NCBI RefSeq assembly: GCF_035645195.1
Contig: NZ_DASQNA010000008.1
Span: 62,001 to 126,000, forward strand
Origin: Paenibacillus sp.
GTDB taxonomy: Bacteria > Bacillota > Bacilli > Paenibacillales > YIM-B00363
Direction: 5' to 3'
DNA: 64,000 bases
Shown: in pieces, positions 45,034 to 53,931 of the stretch
Numbering within the stretch: the stretch's first letter is position 1
Layout: each line of letters opens with the position of its first letter
Program-made: the position numbers and the translations under genes
Notes under the pieces: generated by a model
What the model saw: only the letters and a program-made list of their open reading frames with translations
Told to the model about the DNA's origin: nothing
Database searches by the model: none

Positions 45034-46524
45034 TTGTCCAAGATGTTTATCCATCATCGATCAATAAGAGCCACAATGGCCGGGATTTTACTATTTATCA
45101 TTGCGATCATGGTGATCAGCTTTATTATAATATTACACAGGCAAAATGTGGTGTCCCGTGAATACGACCATTTCGCTCAAAACTACTTCAACCTCAGCAG
45201 GCTGCCCGGCATACTGGAAAAATCGTCGACCCATTTCGAATTGTACCTTCGGGAGCGGAACGATGAATCGCTTGCGCATTACGAAGAGGCTTATCGGCAA
45301 ATGAAGTCTATCATAGCTCTGATTCAGGACGAACCCGGGGTGGACGATGATCTCACCTTTTATTCTCGCAGCTTAACGAATATGATGGATTACCATAGGG
45401 ATTTAGCAGGTGAGACTTTAAAATATCCGAATTTTACGGAAATCATCTACTTGCGCGATTTATATGATTACATGACGCAACAATCGCATTCGCTCACAGC
45501 ATCTTATTTAAATTACGGAAGCTTGCGTTATAGTGAAATTCTGGAGAAAGAAAAGCAAGTTACGAACACGACTTATATACTGCTTGCGGTCATCACCATG
45601 ATGTCTATCGGATTCGCCGCCTTGTTGACCCGCGGGCTGTTTCAAACGATCAAGACGCTGGCCCGATTTGCAAAGCTTTTGGCCATCGACGCCCAATGGC
45701 ATATACCGGACTTGAAGCCGAGCAAGTACATCGAATTGAATGTGGTGGCCGATGCCTTCAATCTGATGAAAAGGAATATGCGTCAGTATATTAATGACTT
45801 GCAGGAAAAAGCGAGTATCGAGCTTGAACTGAGCAAGGAGAAACTGAAGAATCTGGAAATTGACCGCCTCCTGAAGGAAACTCAGCTGCGTTCGTTGCAG
45901 ATGCAAATGAATCCTCACTTCCTGTTTAATACCCTGAACATGATCTCCCGCAAGGCGATGCTCAGGCAAGCGGACAGCGCTGTTGAGTTGATCCAATCGA
46001 TTTCCGAAATCTTAAGATACAATCTTGATAATGAGGGAAGACCCGTTGAACTGCGAGAGGAAATTAGAGTGCTAAAATCTTACCTAACCATCCAGCAGAT
46101 GCGTTTTCAGGGACGGATGACTATCGATTTGCGGCAGACCTTGAAGGAAGGCTTGGCGTTCATTCCTCCGATGACCTTGCAGCCGATTGTGGAAAACGCT
46201 ATCATCCATGGTCTTCAAAATAGCGTCCAGGGAGGCCGCATCGTGATCGAGGTTGCTGAAGAGGGTAGCCATTTCGAAATACGTATCGAAGACAACGGGA
46301 AGGGAATGACTGAAGAACAGCTGGAACAGCTGTTCCAACGTCAAGGGGAGTCCGGGAAGAACAGCATTGGTCTTGATAACGTAAGGAGGAGGCTGGAAAT
46401 CCAATTCAACCGATCTGACTTGATGACGGTTGTGAGCCGCCCCGGTCAAGGAACAACCGTAGCTATCATTATACCGAAGGAGGGGGAACAGGGAGATGTT
46501 AACCTTGCTTATAGCGGAGGATGA
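45034..46524 (+). CDS. YesM-type membrane sensor histidine kinase
   Basis: A 496-aa kinase: TM1 ~15-37 (GILLFIIAIMVISFIIIL), an extracellular helical sensor (~38-175), TM2 ~177-200 (TYILLAVITMMSIGFAALL), a HAMP-like linker, then the YesM-class phosphoacceptor box LQMQMNPHFLFNTLN with His295, and an ATPase domain (IEDNGKGMTEEQLEQLF, IGLDNVRRRLEIQFNRSD). TTG 45034 is 10 nt after AGGTGG. It overlaps the response regulator gene by 29 bp. It signals to the YesN-type partner next door, probably on sensing a sugar or a loaded binding protein. Confidence 0.92.
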   Translation: MSKMFIHHRSIRATMAGILLFIIAIMVISFIIILHRQNVVSREYDHFAQNYFNLSRLPGILEKSSTHFELYLRERNDESLAHYEEAYRQMKSIIALIQDEPGVDDDLTFYSRSLTNMMDYHRDLAGETLKYPNFTEIIYLRDLYDYMTQQSHSLTASYLNYGSLRYSEILEKEKQVTNTTYILLAVITMMSIGFAALLTRGLFQTIKTLARFAKLLAIDAQWHIPDLKPSKYIELNVVADAFNLMKRNMRQYINDLQEKASIELELSKEKLKNLEIDRLLKETQLRSLQMQMNPHFLFNTLNMISRKAMLRQADSAVELIQSISEILRYNLDNEGRPVELREEIRVLKSYLTIQQMRFQGRMTIDLRQTLKEGLAFIPPMTLQPIVENAIIHGLQNSVQGGRIVIEVAEEGSHFEIRIEDNGKGMTEEQLEQLFQRQGESGKNSIGLDNVRRRLEIQFNRSDLMTVVSRPGQGTTVAIIIPKEGEQGDVNLAYSGG

Positions 46525-48031
46525 ATTGATCGAGAGGGAATCCCTCCGATACTTGATCCAGCAGCAGTACCCTTCGTCCATTCGGATCGTCGATGAGGCC
46601 GCAACAGGGAAAGAAGCGGTCGAGAAAGCAATGGAGTTAAAGCCGGATATGATTCTTATCGATATTCAAATGCCGGAAATGGACGGTTTAACGGCCTCGG
46701 AGACAATTCGGAAACATTTGCCCGAGTGCGAGATCCTCATTCTTACGGCGTACGGTCAATTCGAGTATGCTAAGAAAGCGATCTCCTTCGGAGCAAGAGA
46801 TTATTTACTAAAGCCGATTTCCAACCGTAATTTATTCGATGCGATCGACCGGTTATCCGATGTAATTCTGAAAAGGAAGGCGTCCGCGGAGCGCAGCAAA
46901 AAAATGGAGGATCAGTTCGCGCATTGGCGCTATTTGCTGGAGCGGGAATTTTTTTTGGAGGCGTTATATACGTCCAATCATGCTAAGCGCCAGCTTGAGG
47001 AATATCTGTCCTGGTTGGAAGTAGAAAGTCGTCTCTTTGTCTGTATGGCGATTGATTTGGAGTCGGGCCAAGCGCAAGCTCCCTCGATGCTGAACGCGAT
47101 CCGAACCCGGTTGGCTTATCATACTGAGCATGTGATCGGTACTGCGCTTGGGAAAAGAATAGTGCTCCTCCTCCTTGGAAAGCTTTCCGACGAGTCGGTA
47201 GGTTCGCATTCTTTCCGAACTGCATTGACGGAGACGGAGTCAATGGTCCGAAAGAATACCGGTATTGCTTGTCATATTGGTCTCAGTCGTGTCTTCTGCG
47301 ATCTGAACCATTTACCGTATGCATACCGGGAAGCGGCAGCGGAATTGGACAAGCGCCGAACGGCAGTTCCGTTGCGGAAAGAGGAAGCCGGTTATCCCTA
47401 TGCTCTCGAGGAACAATTATGCGACCGAATTTTATTGGAGGATGTGCAAGGCTCTGCTGAGCTCGTTGCAGATATCTTTCACCATTTCACGGCCAAGCGC
47501 GCTGAATTTTTGCGACAGGATGTGCGCCAACTGTGCGCGCAAATCCACCGCAGCCTGCTGCAGCATTTCGGTTCCTTCGAGAGTTCGGAGGTGGAGGAGA
47601 TGACAGCTGAGTTGGAGCTTTTGTCCCTTCCACAGGAGTTGGCAGCTTCGCTGAGAAGATGGCTCCCGGAACTGATCGCGGTCGTCGGCGAGAAACGAAA
47701 ATCGAACCGTGACGAATTGATCCGTCTCATCAAGGCGTACTTAGAAGAGCATGTTAGCGATGATTTGTCCCTGGAGTCAGTTTCCAAAGAGATAGGTCTT
47801 AGCACGTTTTATTTGAGCAAGTACTTCAAGCGGGCAACGGGCGTTAATTTTAAGGAATACGTTATTCAACTGCGCATGGAAAGAGCAAAGGCGCTCATCC
47901 TGTTTCAGAACAAGACGGTGCAGGAAGCGGCGCTTGCTGTCGGTTATCAAGATCCGAATTACTTCAGCAAAGCGTTCAAGAAATATACCGGTTTTTCTCC
48001 AACGCAATTTACGTCTATAACGGACAAATAA
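46496..48031 (+). CDS. YesN-type response regulator with AraC DNA-binding domain
   Basis: A 511-aa cytoplasmic regulator. The receiver domain covers residues 1-120 (IAEDELIERESLRYLI, phosphorylated Asp56 in ILIDIQMPEMDG, LKPISNRNLF near the end). A linker of ~270 residues follows, then a C-terminal AraC double HTH (SKEIGLSTFYLSKYFKRATG, VQEAALAVGYQDPNYFSKAF). It forms a two-component pair with the preceding kinase. The last codons of this gene and the start of dctP are partly duplicated at 52165-52419. Likely targets are the binding protein and the GH43-like gene downstream. Confidence 0.92.
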   Translation: MLTLLIAEDELIERESLRYLIQQQYPSSIRIVDEAATGKEAVEKAMELKPDMILIDIQMPEMDGLTASETIRKHLPECEILILTAYGQFEYAKKAISFGARDYLLKPISNRNLFDAIDRLSDVILKRKASAERSKKMEDQFAHWRYLLEREFFLEALYTSNHAKRQLEEYLSWLEVESRLFVCMAIDLESGQAQAPSMLNAIRTRLAYHTEHVIGTALGKRIVLLLLGKLSDESVGSHSFRTALTETESMVRKNTGIACHIGLSRVFCDLNHLPYAYREAAAELDKRRTAVPLRKEEAGYPYALEEQLCDRILLEDVQGSAELVADIFHHFTAKRAEFLRQDVRQLCAQIHRSLLQHFGSFESSEVEEMTAELELLSLPQELAASLRRWLPELIAVVGEKRKSNRDELIRLIKAYLEEHVSDDLSLESVSKEIGLSTFYLSKYFKRATGVNFKEYVIQLRMERAKALILFQNKTVQEAALAVGYQDPNYFSKAFKKYTGFSPTQFTSITDK

Positions 48032-48114
48032 TTCCAGAAGCAGGACAAGGAATTCCCTGTTTCTTTTTTTTCGGCCTTGTTATGCTAAATACGCAAATAC
48101 GGAGGTGTTATCAC

Positions 48115-49143
48115 ATGAACGGAAAGGAGATGCTGCTTCCGCTTCTGGTGGCTTTGTTTCTATTTCCAACGACGGGTTGTATCGATCGGAATGAAAGCGC
48201 TTCAAACGGGGGTGGTAAAGAGGTTCAGGACAAGATCGTACTGCGCTTTGCCGAAGTAAATTCGGAATCCGATCCGATCGTGTCCGCGATTCGTCATCTC
48301 GCAGACACTCTCCAGGAAATCAGCGAGGGACGGATCGTTGTCGACGTGTTCACGAGCGGGCAATTGGGAGATCATCTGCAAGTGATACAGTCGCTTCGGA
48401 TGGGGGCGGTCGATTTGACCCGGACGCAGCCTTCCTATTTGGCAGATGCGGGGGTCAAGGGAATGCACATTTACTCCCTGCCTTATTTGTTCCGGGATGT
48501 CGATCATGTGTGGAAGACGCTGGAGGGTGAAGTCGGCAGCCAATTGCTTAACGATATTCAGGCTTCAGGCAGCCGCCTTGTCGGCATCGGGTATTACGCG
48601 ACGAGTCCGCGCGACTTCTTCTTCAGGAGCAAGCAGGTGACTCGGCTGAGCGACATGAAGGGGCTTAAGGTGCGTGTTCCCAGCGGACAAATTTACAATG
48701 ACATGGTCCATGCATTCGGAGCCGATCCCGTCCCGATCGAGTTCGATGAATTGTACAGCGCTCTGCAAACCGGGGAAGTGGACGGTGCAGAGCAGCCGAT
48801 CAAAGGCTATCACAGTGGAAAGTATTACGAGATCGCGGGTTATTATACGGTTGACCAGCATATTGCGGATCCGAGCGTCATCTTGATTTCCGAGATGACC
48901 TGGAGCAAGCTCAGCATGGAGGATCGCAGGCTCATTCTCGATGCCACGGCATCCAGCGTCGAATTTTTCAAGCGCATCTCCGCGGAGCAGGATGCGAAGG
49001 CTATGGAGGAGCTTAAGGCAGCGGGAGTTCAGTTTTCGGAAATCGAGGATCCCGAGCAATGGTGGGAATCAGTCCAACCCCTGTACAAAAAATACGGTGA
49101 AGGCTATGAGGAACTGATTGAGAAAATCCGAGGGATCCAATAG
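48115..49143 (+). CDS. DctP-family TRAP-type substrate-binding lipoprotein without DctQ/DctM partners
   Basis: A 342-aa lipoprotein: signal with lipobox PTTGC near residue 23, then a TRAP-transporter binding domain (LRFAEVNSESDPIVSAIRHL, FTSGQLGDHLQVIQSLRMGA, LKGLKVRVPSGQIYNDM with the ligand-carboxylate-binding Arg, LQTGEVDGAEQPI). ATG 48115 is 7 nt after GGAGGTG; an in-frame ATG at 48082 has no ribosome site. No membrane subunits of a TRAP transporter are nearby. Placement directly after a YesM/YesN pair suggests it presents an acidic sugar (uronate-like) to the kinase rather than transporting it, as known for some DctP-dependent two-component systems. This role is inference. Confidence 0.85.
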   Translation: MNGKEMLLPLLVALFLFPTTGCIDRNESASNGGGKEVQDKIVLRFAEVNSESDPIVSAIRHLADTLQEISEGRIVVDVFTSGQLGDHLQVIQSLRMGAVDLTRTQPSYLADAGVKGMHIYSLPYLFRDVDHVWKTLEGEVGSQLLNDIQASGSRLVGIGYYATSPRDFFFRSKQVTRLSDMKGLKVRVPSGQIYNDMVHAFGADPVPIEFDELYSALQTGEVDGAEQPIKGYHSGKYYEIAGYYTVDQHIADPSVILISEMTWSKLSMEDRRLILDATASSVEFFKRISAEQDAKAMEELKAAGVQFSEIEDPEQWWESVQPLYKKYGEGYEELIEKIRGIQ

Positions 49144-49160
49144 CTACTATTAAAGAATAA

Positions 49161-49174
49161 TGAAAACGCTTCAA
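49161..49174 (+). promoter_or_regulatory. Candidate cre site before the GH43-like gene
   Basis: TGAAAACGCTTCAA matches 13 of 14 positions of TGWAARCGYTWNCW. It lies 80 bp before the start codon in the short gap after dctP. Confidence 0.55.
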
Positions 49175-49253
49175 ATAAAGGGGCTAGAGGTTGTTGAGAT
49201 GATCATTTTCTGATTTACAGAACGCCGCCTAACAGGAAAATGGGAGGATGAAA

Positions 49254-52073
49254 ATGAAAAAATCGGGACATATACGAACAATCCTAACTTTTGCGCTAAC
49301 CATTGGTATGACGTTTTCCCTTGTCACACCAGCCGTTGCATCAGCAACTGAAGAAAAGAGCACTACTGATACTGCGGTGCTGCGAAACTTCATCTCCGGT
49401 TTGTGGGAGTTGACAGGGGACAACGGGCTTCCAGCTCCTGAGAGTGCCTCGATGGACCGCGCCATCAATATCGGGGTAGATATTGACGGCAACGCCCTCA
49501 CCGCAATAGATGAACAAGACCTGAGATATTACGAAGGCAAATACTATCTCTACGGCCAATCTTTTATCCACGGAACATTTCACTATGCGGGAGGTACTCG
49601 GAATTGGCCGATTACTCCAACTAGCCCGGAGTCGTTTTACCGCTATGGTGGTATGGACATCTACAGCTCCGATGACCTTATGAACTGGAAGCTCGAGACG
49701 ACTGTCTTCCTGCAGGATGATATAGGGGATATCATAACAATCAAGAAACCGCGTGTAGTTTATTCCGAAAAGACGGGTCTGTACACCATGTGGCACCTAA
49801 GGGAAGCTCTTGTCGGCGTCTCTGGAATTCCCATAGCCAGCCAGCGCACTAGAATCGCCCAGTCAACCTCACCTACTGGCCCCTTTAAGTATATAGGTAG
49901 GCCATACCATGCAACTGATCCGACCGGAAACGCCATTGGCAACGACTATGAGATCGTCGTCGCGCCTGATGGCACCGGATATCTGGTCAACTCTCACAAT
50001 GGCGTAAGTGTCTCCAGACTCAATCCGGAGATGACCGGGATCGAGGAGACAATCAACATTCCTGTCAGTACGATCGCCGGCGGAATCGGTCTCCATTGGC
50101 GGTACGACAAAAATGGGCAACTGTGGTGGTATGTCACTGGTAGCGAAGGCTGCGGTAATTGCGTATCGGCAGGCTTCCATTACATTTATGCGAAAGACGA
50201 CCCGATGGGAACGTGGATCAGCCCCGTAGACGGAAAGACTACAGAAGAAGGGCAAATAACGCCATACACTCTGGCCGCTAATGTGGAACGGTCCCAGGTA
50301 CACAGCTCCAAAATGTTGCCGGACAGCGATGGCAATATGCACGTTCTCATTCCCGCAACCCATTACCGCAGGGATATGGCAGCTCCTACCGCCAGCGGCG
50401 ACAACAGCATGGCCCTAGCCGGACACTTCTATTTCCCGCTCAAATACACAGCAGACGGCAAAATCTACGATCTAGACCTCCAGGACGCTGAGGAATTCCC
50501 ACTGGCGAAGGCCGTGGAATACTCCGTCCCGCCCGCCTATGAAGCACAATTGATCATCACTTCAAATGACATCTTCTATCACAGCAACAGCAACAAGGCG
50601 GAAAATAACGGCGAATACGACGCTTGGTTTGACGAAACGATTCAGTCAAACATCAGATACGTTGAGCAGTCCTGGGATATCCAAGCCGGCGAACCCCTTG
50701 CGGCCATCATGCCCGCAGTGTTCCAGCGAACCCCCGACTACAGCCAAGTAGGGACTTCAAGACCAAATGCATATATCCCTGCTCAAGATCCATTTGTCAA
50801 TGCGCCGCTCGTTGCAAAACTCGAGCTGCCGGGGGACATTACCTATGAATGGGAGATTGCCCCGCAAACTGTCAAATGGGCGCCTACGCAGGTTGCGCTC
50901 AATCTTCCGGAGGTATTCACAGGAAGCGGTCGCGCAACACTGACGTTGAGTACAGAGGCGACCAATGGCGGATATGGAGTTGCTGTCGGCATGAAGGAAG
51001 GGAATGAACGTTACCGCTTACGTAATAGCTTGTACAGAACATATAATGAGGCCGAGGGCGGATGGGTCGACCGGCCCGGAGTAGAATTTTTGATGCGGAT
51101 ATCATCCGAACCCCTGTCTGCCCCGGTAATCAAGGTTCAGCCCAAGAGTCTTACCGTCACGGAAGGCAATACCATAGGTTTCTATGTGATTGCCGATGGC
51201 GTTGGCCTTGGATACCAGTGGAAGAAGGACGGTGAAATCATCTACTCCGCCAACTCCGCTTTGGGCTCTGAGGCGTCCGCACCTTCGTTCCGTATGCAGG
51301 ACGTTACAAAAGCCGATGAGGGCACCTATACAGTCGAGGTATTTAACCAGGTTGGGAGCGTGACGTCTGTGCCTGTAACATTGGAAGTGGTCGACGGCCA
51401 CACGCTGAGCGGGACGGTGACTGTCGACATCGAAGGTTATTCGTTCGGCGACTCTAGCCTTTTTTCTCTCAATACTGTAGTTAAGATTTTCACGATTACT
51501 GATGGCGTCATAGGGGATCACCCGCTTGCTGAAACACTGGTAAGAACAGACGGTAGATTCAAATTTGAAACCGGATACAGGGGTTCGGCCATGGACGTGG
51601 ACAACTTTATCCCGAGAAAATTTGTGCCGGGCCAATACGCCGTAATCATCAGTGGAATACATGATGGAGAAATCTTTACTACGGCCAGACATATCGAGAT
51701 TACAGACTCCGATAAAACATTAGAATTGGTTGTTGAGAAGGATGATTCCATCAACGCGGTTGTAGACATTCAACCGACAACATGGAATGCAAACTCCAAA
51801 GGAGGCGACAAAGCATTAACGGCCAAAATTGAAATCGCTTCTGACGATTTAATGAAGGATAGCATCGCGAACATTACCATGGTCGTGAATGGCCGACCCA
51901 TTTCGGCGACGGAAGCCAATATCACTGGAAAATCCATCACTGCGAAATTTGATCGGCAGCAAGCGAATACGGCGCTTGCCGGCACGAACGGGGTCATCGA
52001 GGTAGAATTCTTTGTCTACTTAAACGACGGTAGCGTCTTTATCGGAAGGGACCTCGTTCAAATCATCCAGTAA
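49254..52073 (+). CDS. Secreted GH43-like beta-propeller protein with Ig-like and C-terminal beta domains
   Basis: A 939-aa exported protein, with a signal peptide ending near LVTPAVASA. Residues ~65-440 resemble a GH43 five-bladed propeller of the exo-galactanase-like branch: VDIDGNALTAIDEQDLRYYE, GKYYLYGQ, MDIYSSDDLMNWK, TRIAQSTSPTGPFKYIG, DYEIVVAPDGTGYL. An Ig-like domain follows at ~625-715 (KVQPKSLTVTEGN, YQWKKDGE, EGTYTVEVFNQVG), then two more beta domains. The start is set at ATG 49254, 6 nt after GGGAGG; ATG 49248 touches that site. Codon use is less GC-rich than in most neighbours, suggesting a different origin. Expected role: trimming galactan-like side chains outside the cell. Catalytic residues are not firmly assigned, so a binding-only role is possible. 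Confidence 0.68.
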   Translation: MKKSGHIRTILTFALTIGMTFSLVTPAVASATEEKSTTDTAVLRNFISGLWELTGDNGLPAPESASMDRAINIGVDIDGNALTAIDEQDLRYYEGKYYLYGQSFIHGTFHYAGGTRNWPITPTSPESFYRYGGMDIYSSDDLMNWKLETTVFLQDDIGDIITIKKPRVVYSEKTGLYTMWHLREALVGVSGIPIASQRTRIAQSTSPTGPFKYIGRPYHATDPTGNAIGNDYEIVVAPDGTGYLVNSHNGVSVSRLNPEMTGIEETINIPVSTIAGGIGLHWRYDKNGQLWWYVTGSEGCGNCVSAGFHYIYAKDDPMGTWISPVDGKTTEEGQITPYTLAANVERSQVHSSKMLPDSDGNMHVLIPATHYRRDMAAPTASGDNSMALAGHFYFPLKYTADGKIYDLDLQDAEEFPLAKAVEYSVPPAYEAQLIITSNDIFYHSNSNKAENNGEYDAWFDETIQSNIRYVEQSWDIQAGEPLAAIMPAVFQRTPDYSQVGTSRPNAYIPAQDPFVNAPLVAKLELPGDITYEWEIAPQTVKWAPTQVALNLPEVFTGSGRATLTLSTEATNGGYGVAVGMKEGNERYRLRNSLYRTYNEAEGGWVDRPGVEFLMRISSEPLSAPVIKVQPKSLTVTEGNTIGFYVIADGVGLGYQWKKDGEIIYSANSALGSEASAPSFRMQDVTKADEGTYTVEVFNQVGSVTSVPVTLEVVDGHTLSGTVTVDIEGYSFGDSSLFSLNTVVKIFTITDGVIGDHPLAETLVRTDGRFKFETGYRGSAMDVDNFIPRKFVPGQYAVIISGIHDGEIFTTARHIEITDSDKTLELVVEKDDSINAVVDIQPTTWNANSKGGDKALTAKIEIASDDLMKDSIANITMVVNGRPISATEANITGKSITAKFDRQQANTALAGTNGVIEVEFFVYLNDGSVFIGRDLVQIIQ

Positions 52074-52083
52074 CGGATAAAGG

Positions 52084-52120
52084 AAAAGTCGGGTTACCAT
52101 AAAGGTAGCTCGACTTTTTT
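52084..52120 (+). terminator. Terminator after the GH43-like gene
   Basis: AAAAGTCGGGTTACC (52084-52098) pairs with GGTAGCTCGACTTTT (from 52104), with two G-T pairs, and continues into T. Confidence 0.82.
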
Positions 52121-52164
52121 CCATTTATTATCGCTTCACGCAGTAGGATATAGCAGTGTACAAC

Positions 52165-52419
52165 ACCGGCTTTTTCCAACGCAGTTTTCCGTTGAAATCG
52201 GACAAATAATTCTAGAAGCAAGCCAAGGAATTCCCTTCTTCATTTCTTTCGGCTTTGTTACGCTAAATACGTAAATACGGAGGGGTTACGACATGAAAAA
52301 GAAAGGGGATGCTGCTTCCGCTTGTATTGGCATTGCTTCCATGGCGGTTTTTATCGACTGGAATGGAAGCGCTTTATAGACGAAAAAAATCCACGGATCC
52401 AATAACTACTACTAAGAGA
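52165..52419 (+). pseudogene. Decayed, internally deleted copy of the response-regulator tail plus dctP
   Basis: 52168-52290 resembles 47990-48115, the last codons of the YesN gene plus the dctP leader: CGGACAAATAATTC, then AAGGAATTCCC, then GCTAAATACG and AAATACGGAGG occur in the same order. ATG 52292 onwards (GGGGATGCTGCTTCCGCTT) matches the start of dctP, but in a broken frame that stops near 52380. It then jumps to a copy of the dctP end (ATCC, GGATCCAATA, then CTACTA), so ~900 bp of the middle are gone. It sits just before an importer operon and may still provide that operon's leader. Confidence 0.7.
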
Positions 52420-52429
52420 GGTGTTCCCT

Positions 52430-53842
52430 ATGAAATTGAAAAAGAGTTTCCTTGTGATGGCAGCAATTTTATTGATGGTCGTCAGTGTTTTGAGCGGTTG
52501 CGGATCCAGTTCCAACTCCGGCTCAGGAGAAAGCGCCTCCCCACAAAAGAATGAGACTGAAGCACCCAGTACCGCAGAAACGGGCGCCGTAGCAGAAACA
52601 GGCGGCGCCGGCGAGGAGAAGGTTGAAATCGAGGTGTGGTCTTGGCTGCCGAAGAGTAACGAGTGGCCCAAGCTGATCGAAGCGTTCGAGAAGGCTAACC
52701 CGAACATTGCGATTAAACCGGTAACATACGAGAACAAAACCGATTACGAACAAAAGCTTAAACTCGCCATGGCTACGGGCGAGGGACCGGATGTCATCGC
52801 CAACCAATTCGGCGCGTTTCTGAATTCCATGATTAATCAGGTGGAGCCGCTAGAGCCGTACGTCACCAAGGAATGGGGCGATAAGTGGACGGAACAATTT
52901 AAGCCTACTGCCGTCGAAAGATTGAAATCGATTCCGGGCATGCCGGGCATGCCGATCGGCTTAGTTGCCGTACCGCTGATCATGTACGATGCGGACATGT
53001 TCGAGCAGGCAGGTATTACCGAGTTGCCGAAAACGTACGATGAGCTGAAAGAGACGCTCAAGAAGATCGAGCAGGCCAATTTGCCGGGAGTTATGCCTCA
53101 TCTGGGCTTTGGCGGCAACGAGTGGGGACCGCAGGTGCGCGCGCTGTACGTTAATCTGGCGAATCAAATCGCACCTAACAAGATTTATGAAGCGGATGCC
53201 GGGAAGATTCCTTTCACCGATCCGGATTTGGTCAAAGCGGCCGAGCTCATGAAGCAATATGCCGATGACAATGTGTTCCAACCGGGATTTTTAGCCAACA
53301 AGCTGAATCCCGATGTACAGAACGAATTGTTCTACAACAAAAAGGCAGTTCCCATGATTATGATTGGTTCTTGGGGCGTATATACGTGGACCGACCGCGA
53401 GAAATACAAAATTGCGGACCGCAAATTCGGTTATTTCCCGCTCCCGCCTAGCGTCGGAACAGAGCCTAACGTACAGGGCGATGTCAACTACAACCTCAGT
53501 ATCACAAAGTTTTCCGAGAAAAAAGAAGCCGCATGGGAGTTCGTCAAGTTTATGGGCGCAGGCGAATATCAAGCGATGCAGGCGATCAGTCTAGCAGAGA
53601 TGCCTGCAGCTGCAAGCGTTGAAGGTTATGACAAGAACTCTCTGCAGCACGAGTCTGAGAAGGACGCTTTGGACACGATCACACGGATCAGCGAGCAGAA
53701 TACGATCGGCTTCCGGAGCCTTGAAAACGCGGAAGTCGAGTCGGCTCTGTTCAAGCAACTGCAGATGATGCTGGACGGCAAGCAGACACCTGAAGAAGCG
53801 ATGAAGCAGGTGCAGTCGGTATCGGAGAAAGTGAACAGGTAA
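52430..53842 (+). CDS. Extracellular sugar-binding lipoprotein of the 52-55 kb importer
   Basis: A 470-aa lipoprotein: lipobox VLSGC near residue 21, an Ala/Glu/Ser/Thr-rich linker to ~residue 60, then a family-1 solute-binding domain (VEIEVWSWLPKSNEWPKLIE, ATGEGPDVIANQFGAFLNS, YNKKAVPMIMIGSWGVYTW). ATG 52430 is 8 nt after AGAGAGG; a GTG three codons earlier overlaps that ribosome site. Followed by a hairpin, two permeases and a sulfatase, which suggests a sulfated or otherwise modified oligosaccharide as cargo (inference). Confidence 0.88.
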   Translation: MKLKKSFLVMAAILLMVVSVLSGCGSSSNSGSGESASPQKNETEAPSTAETGAVAETGGAGEEKVEIEVWSWLPKSNEWPKLIEAFEKANPNIAIKPVTYENKTDYEQKLKLAMATGEGPDVIANQFGAFLNSMINQVEPLEPYVTKEWGDKWTEQFKPTAVERLKSIPGMPGMPIGLVAVPLIMYDADMFEQAGITELPKTYDELKETLKKIEQANLPGVMPHLGFGGNEWGPQVRALYVNLANQIAPNKIYEADAGKIPFTDPDLVKAAELMKQYADDNVFQPGFLANKLNPDVQNELFYNKKAVPMIMIGSWGVYTWTDREKYKIADRKFGYFPLPPSVGTEPNVQGDVNYNLSITKFSEKKEAAWEFVKFMGAGEYQAMQAISLAEMPAAASVEGYDKNSLQHESEKDALDTITRISEQNTIGFRSLENAEVESALFKQLQMMLDGKQTPEEAMKQVQSVSEKVNR

Positions 53843-53865
53843 TCCTTTCGAAAACGGATAAAATA

Positions 53866-53887
53866 ACGGGGGCTGCAAGGCCCCCGT
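53866..53887 (+). terminator. Intercistronic hairpin between binding protein and permease
   Basis: ACGGGGGC (53866-53873) and GCCCCCGT (53880-53887) with a 6-nt loop and no T run. It probably tunes expression of the binding protein over the permeases. Confidence 0.55.
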
Positions 53888-53931
53888 AACAACTAAGAGT
53901 TTGACCAAACGCGAGAAGAAGGTGAGTTGCC

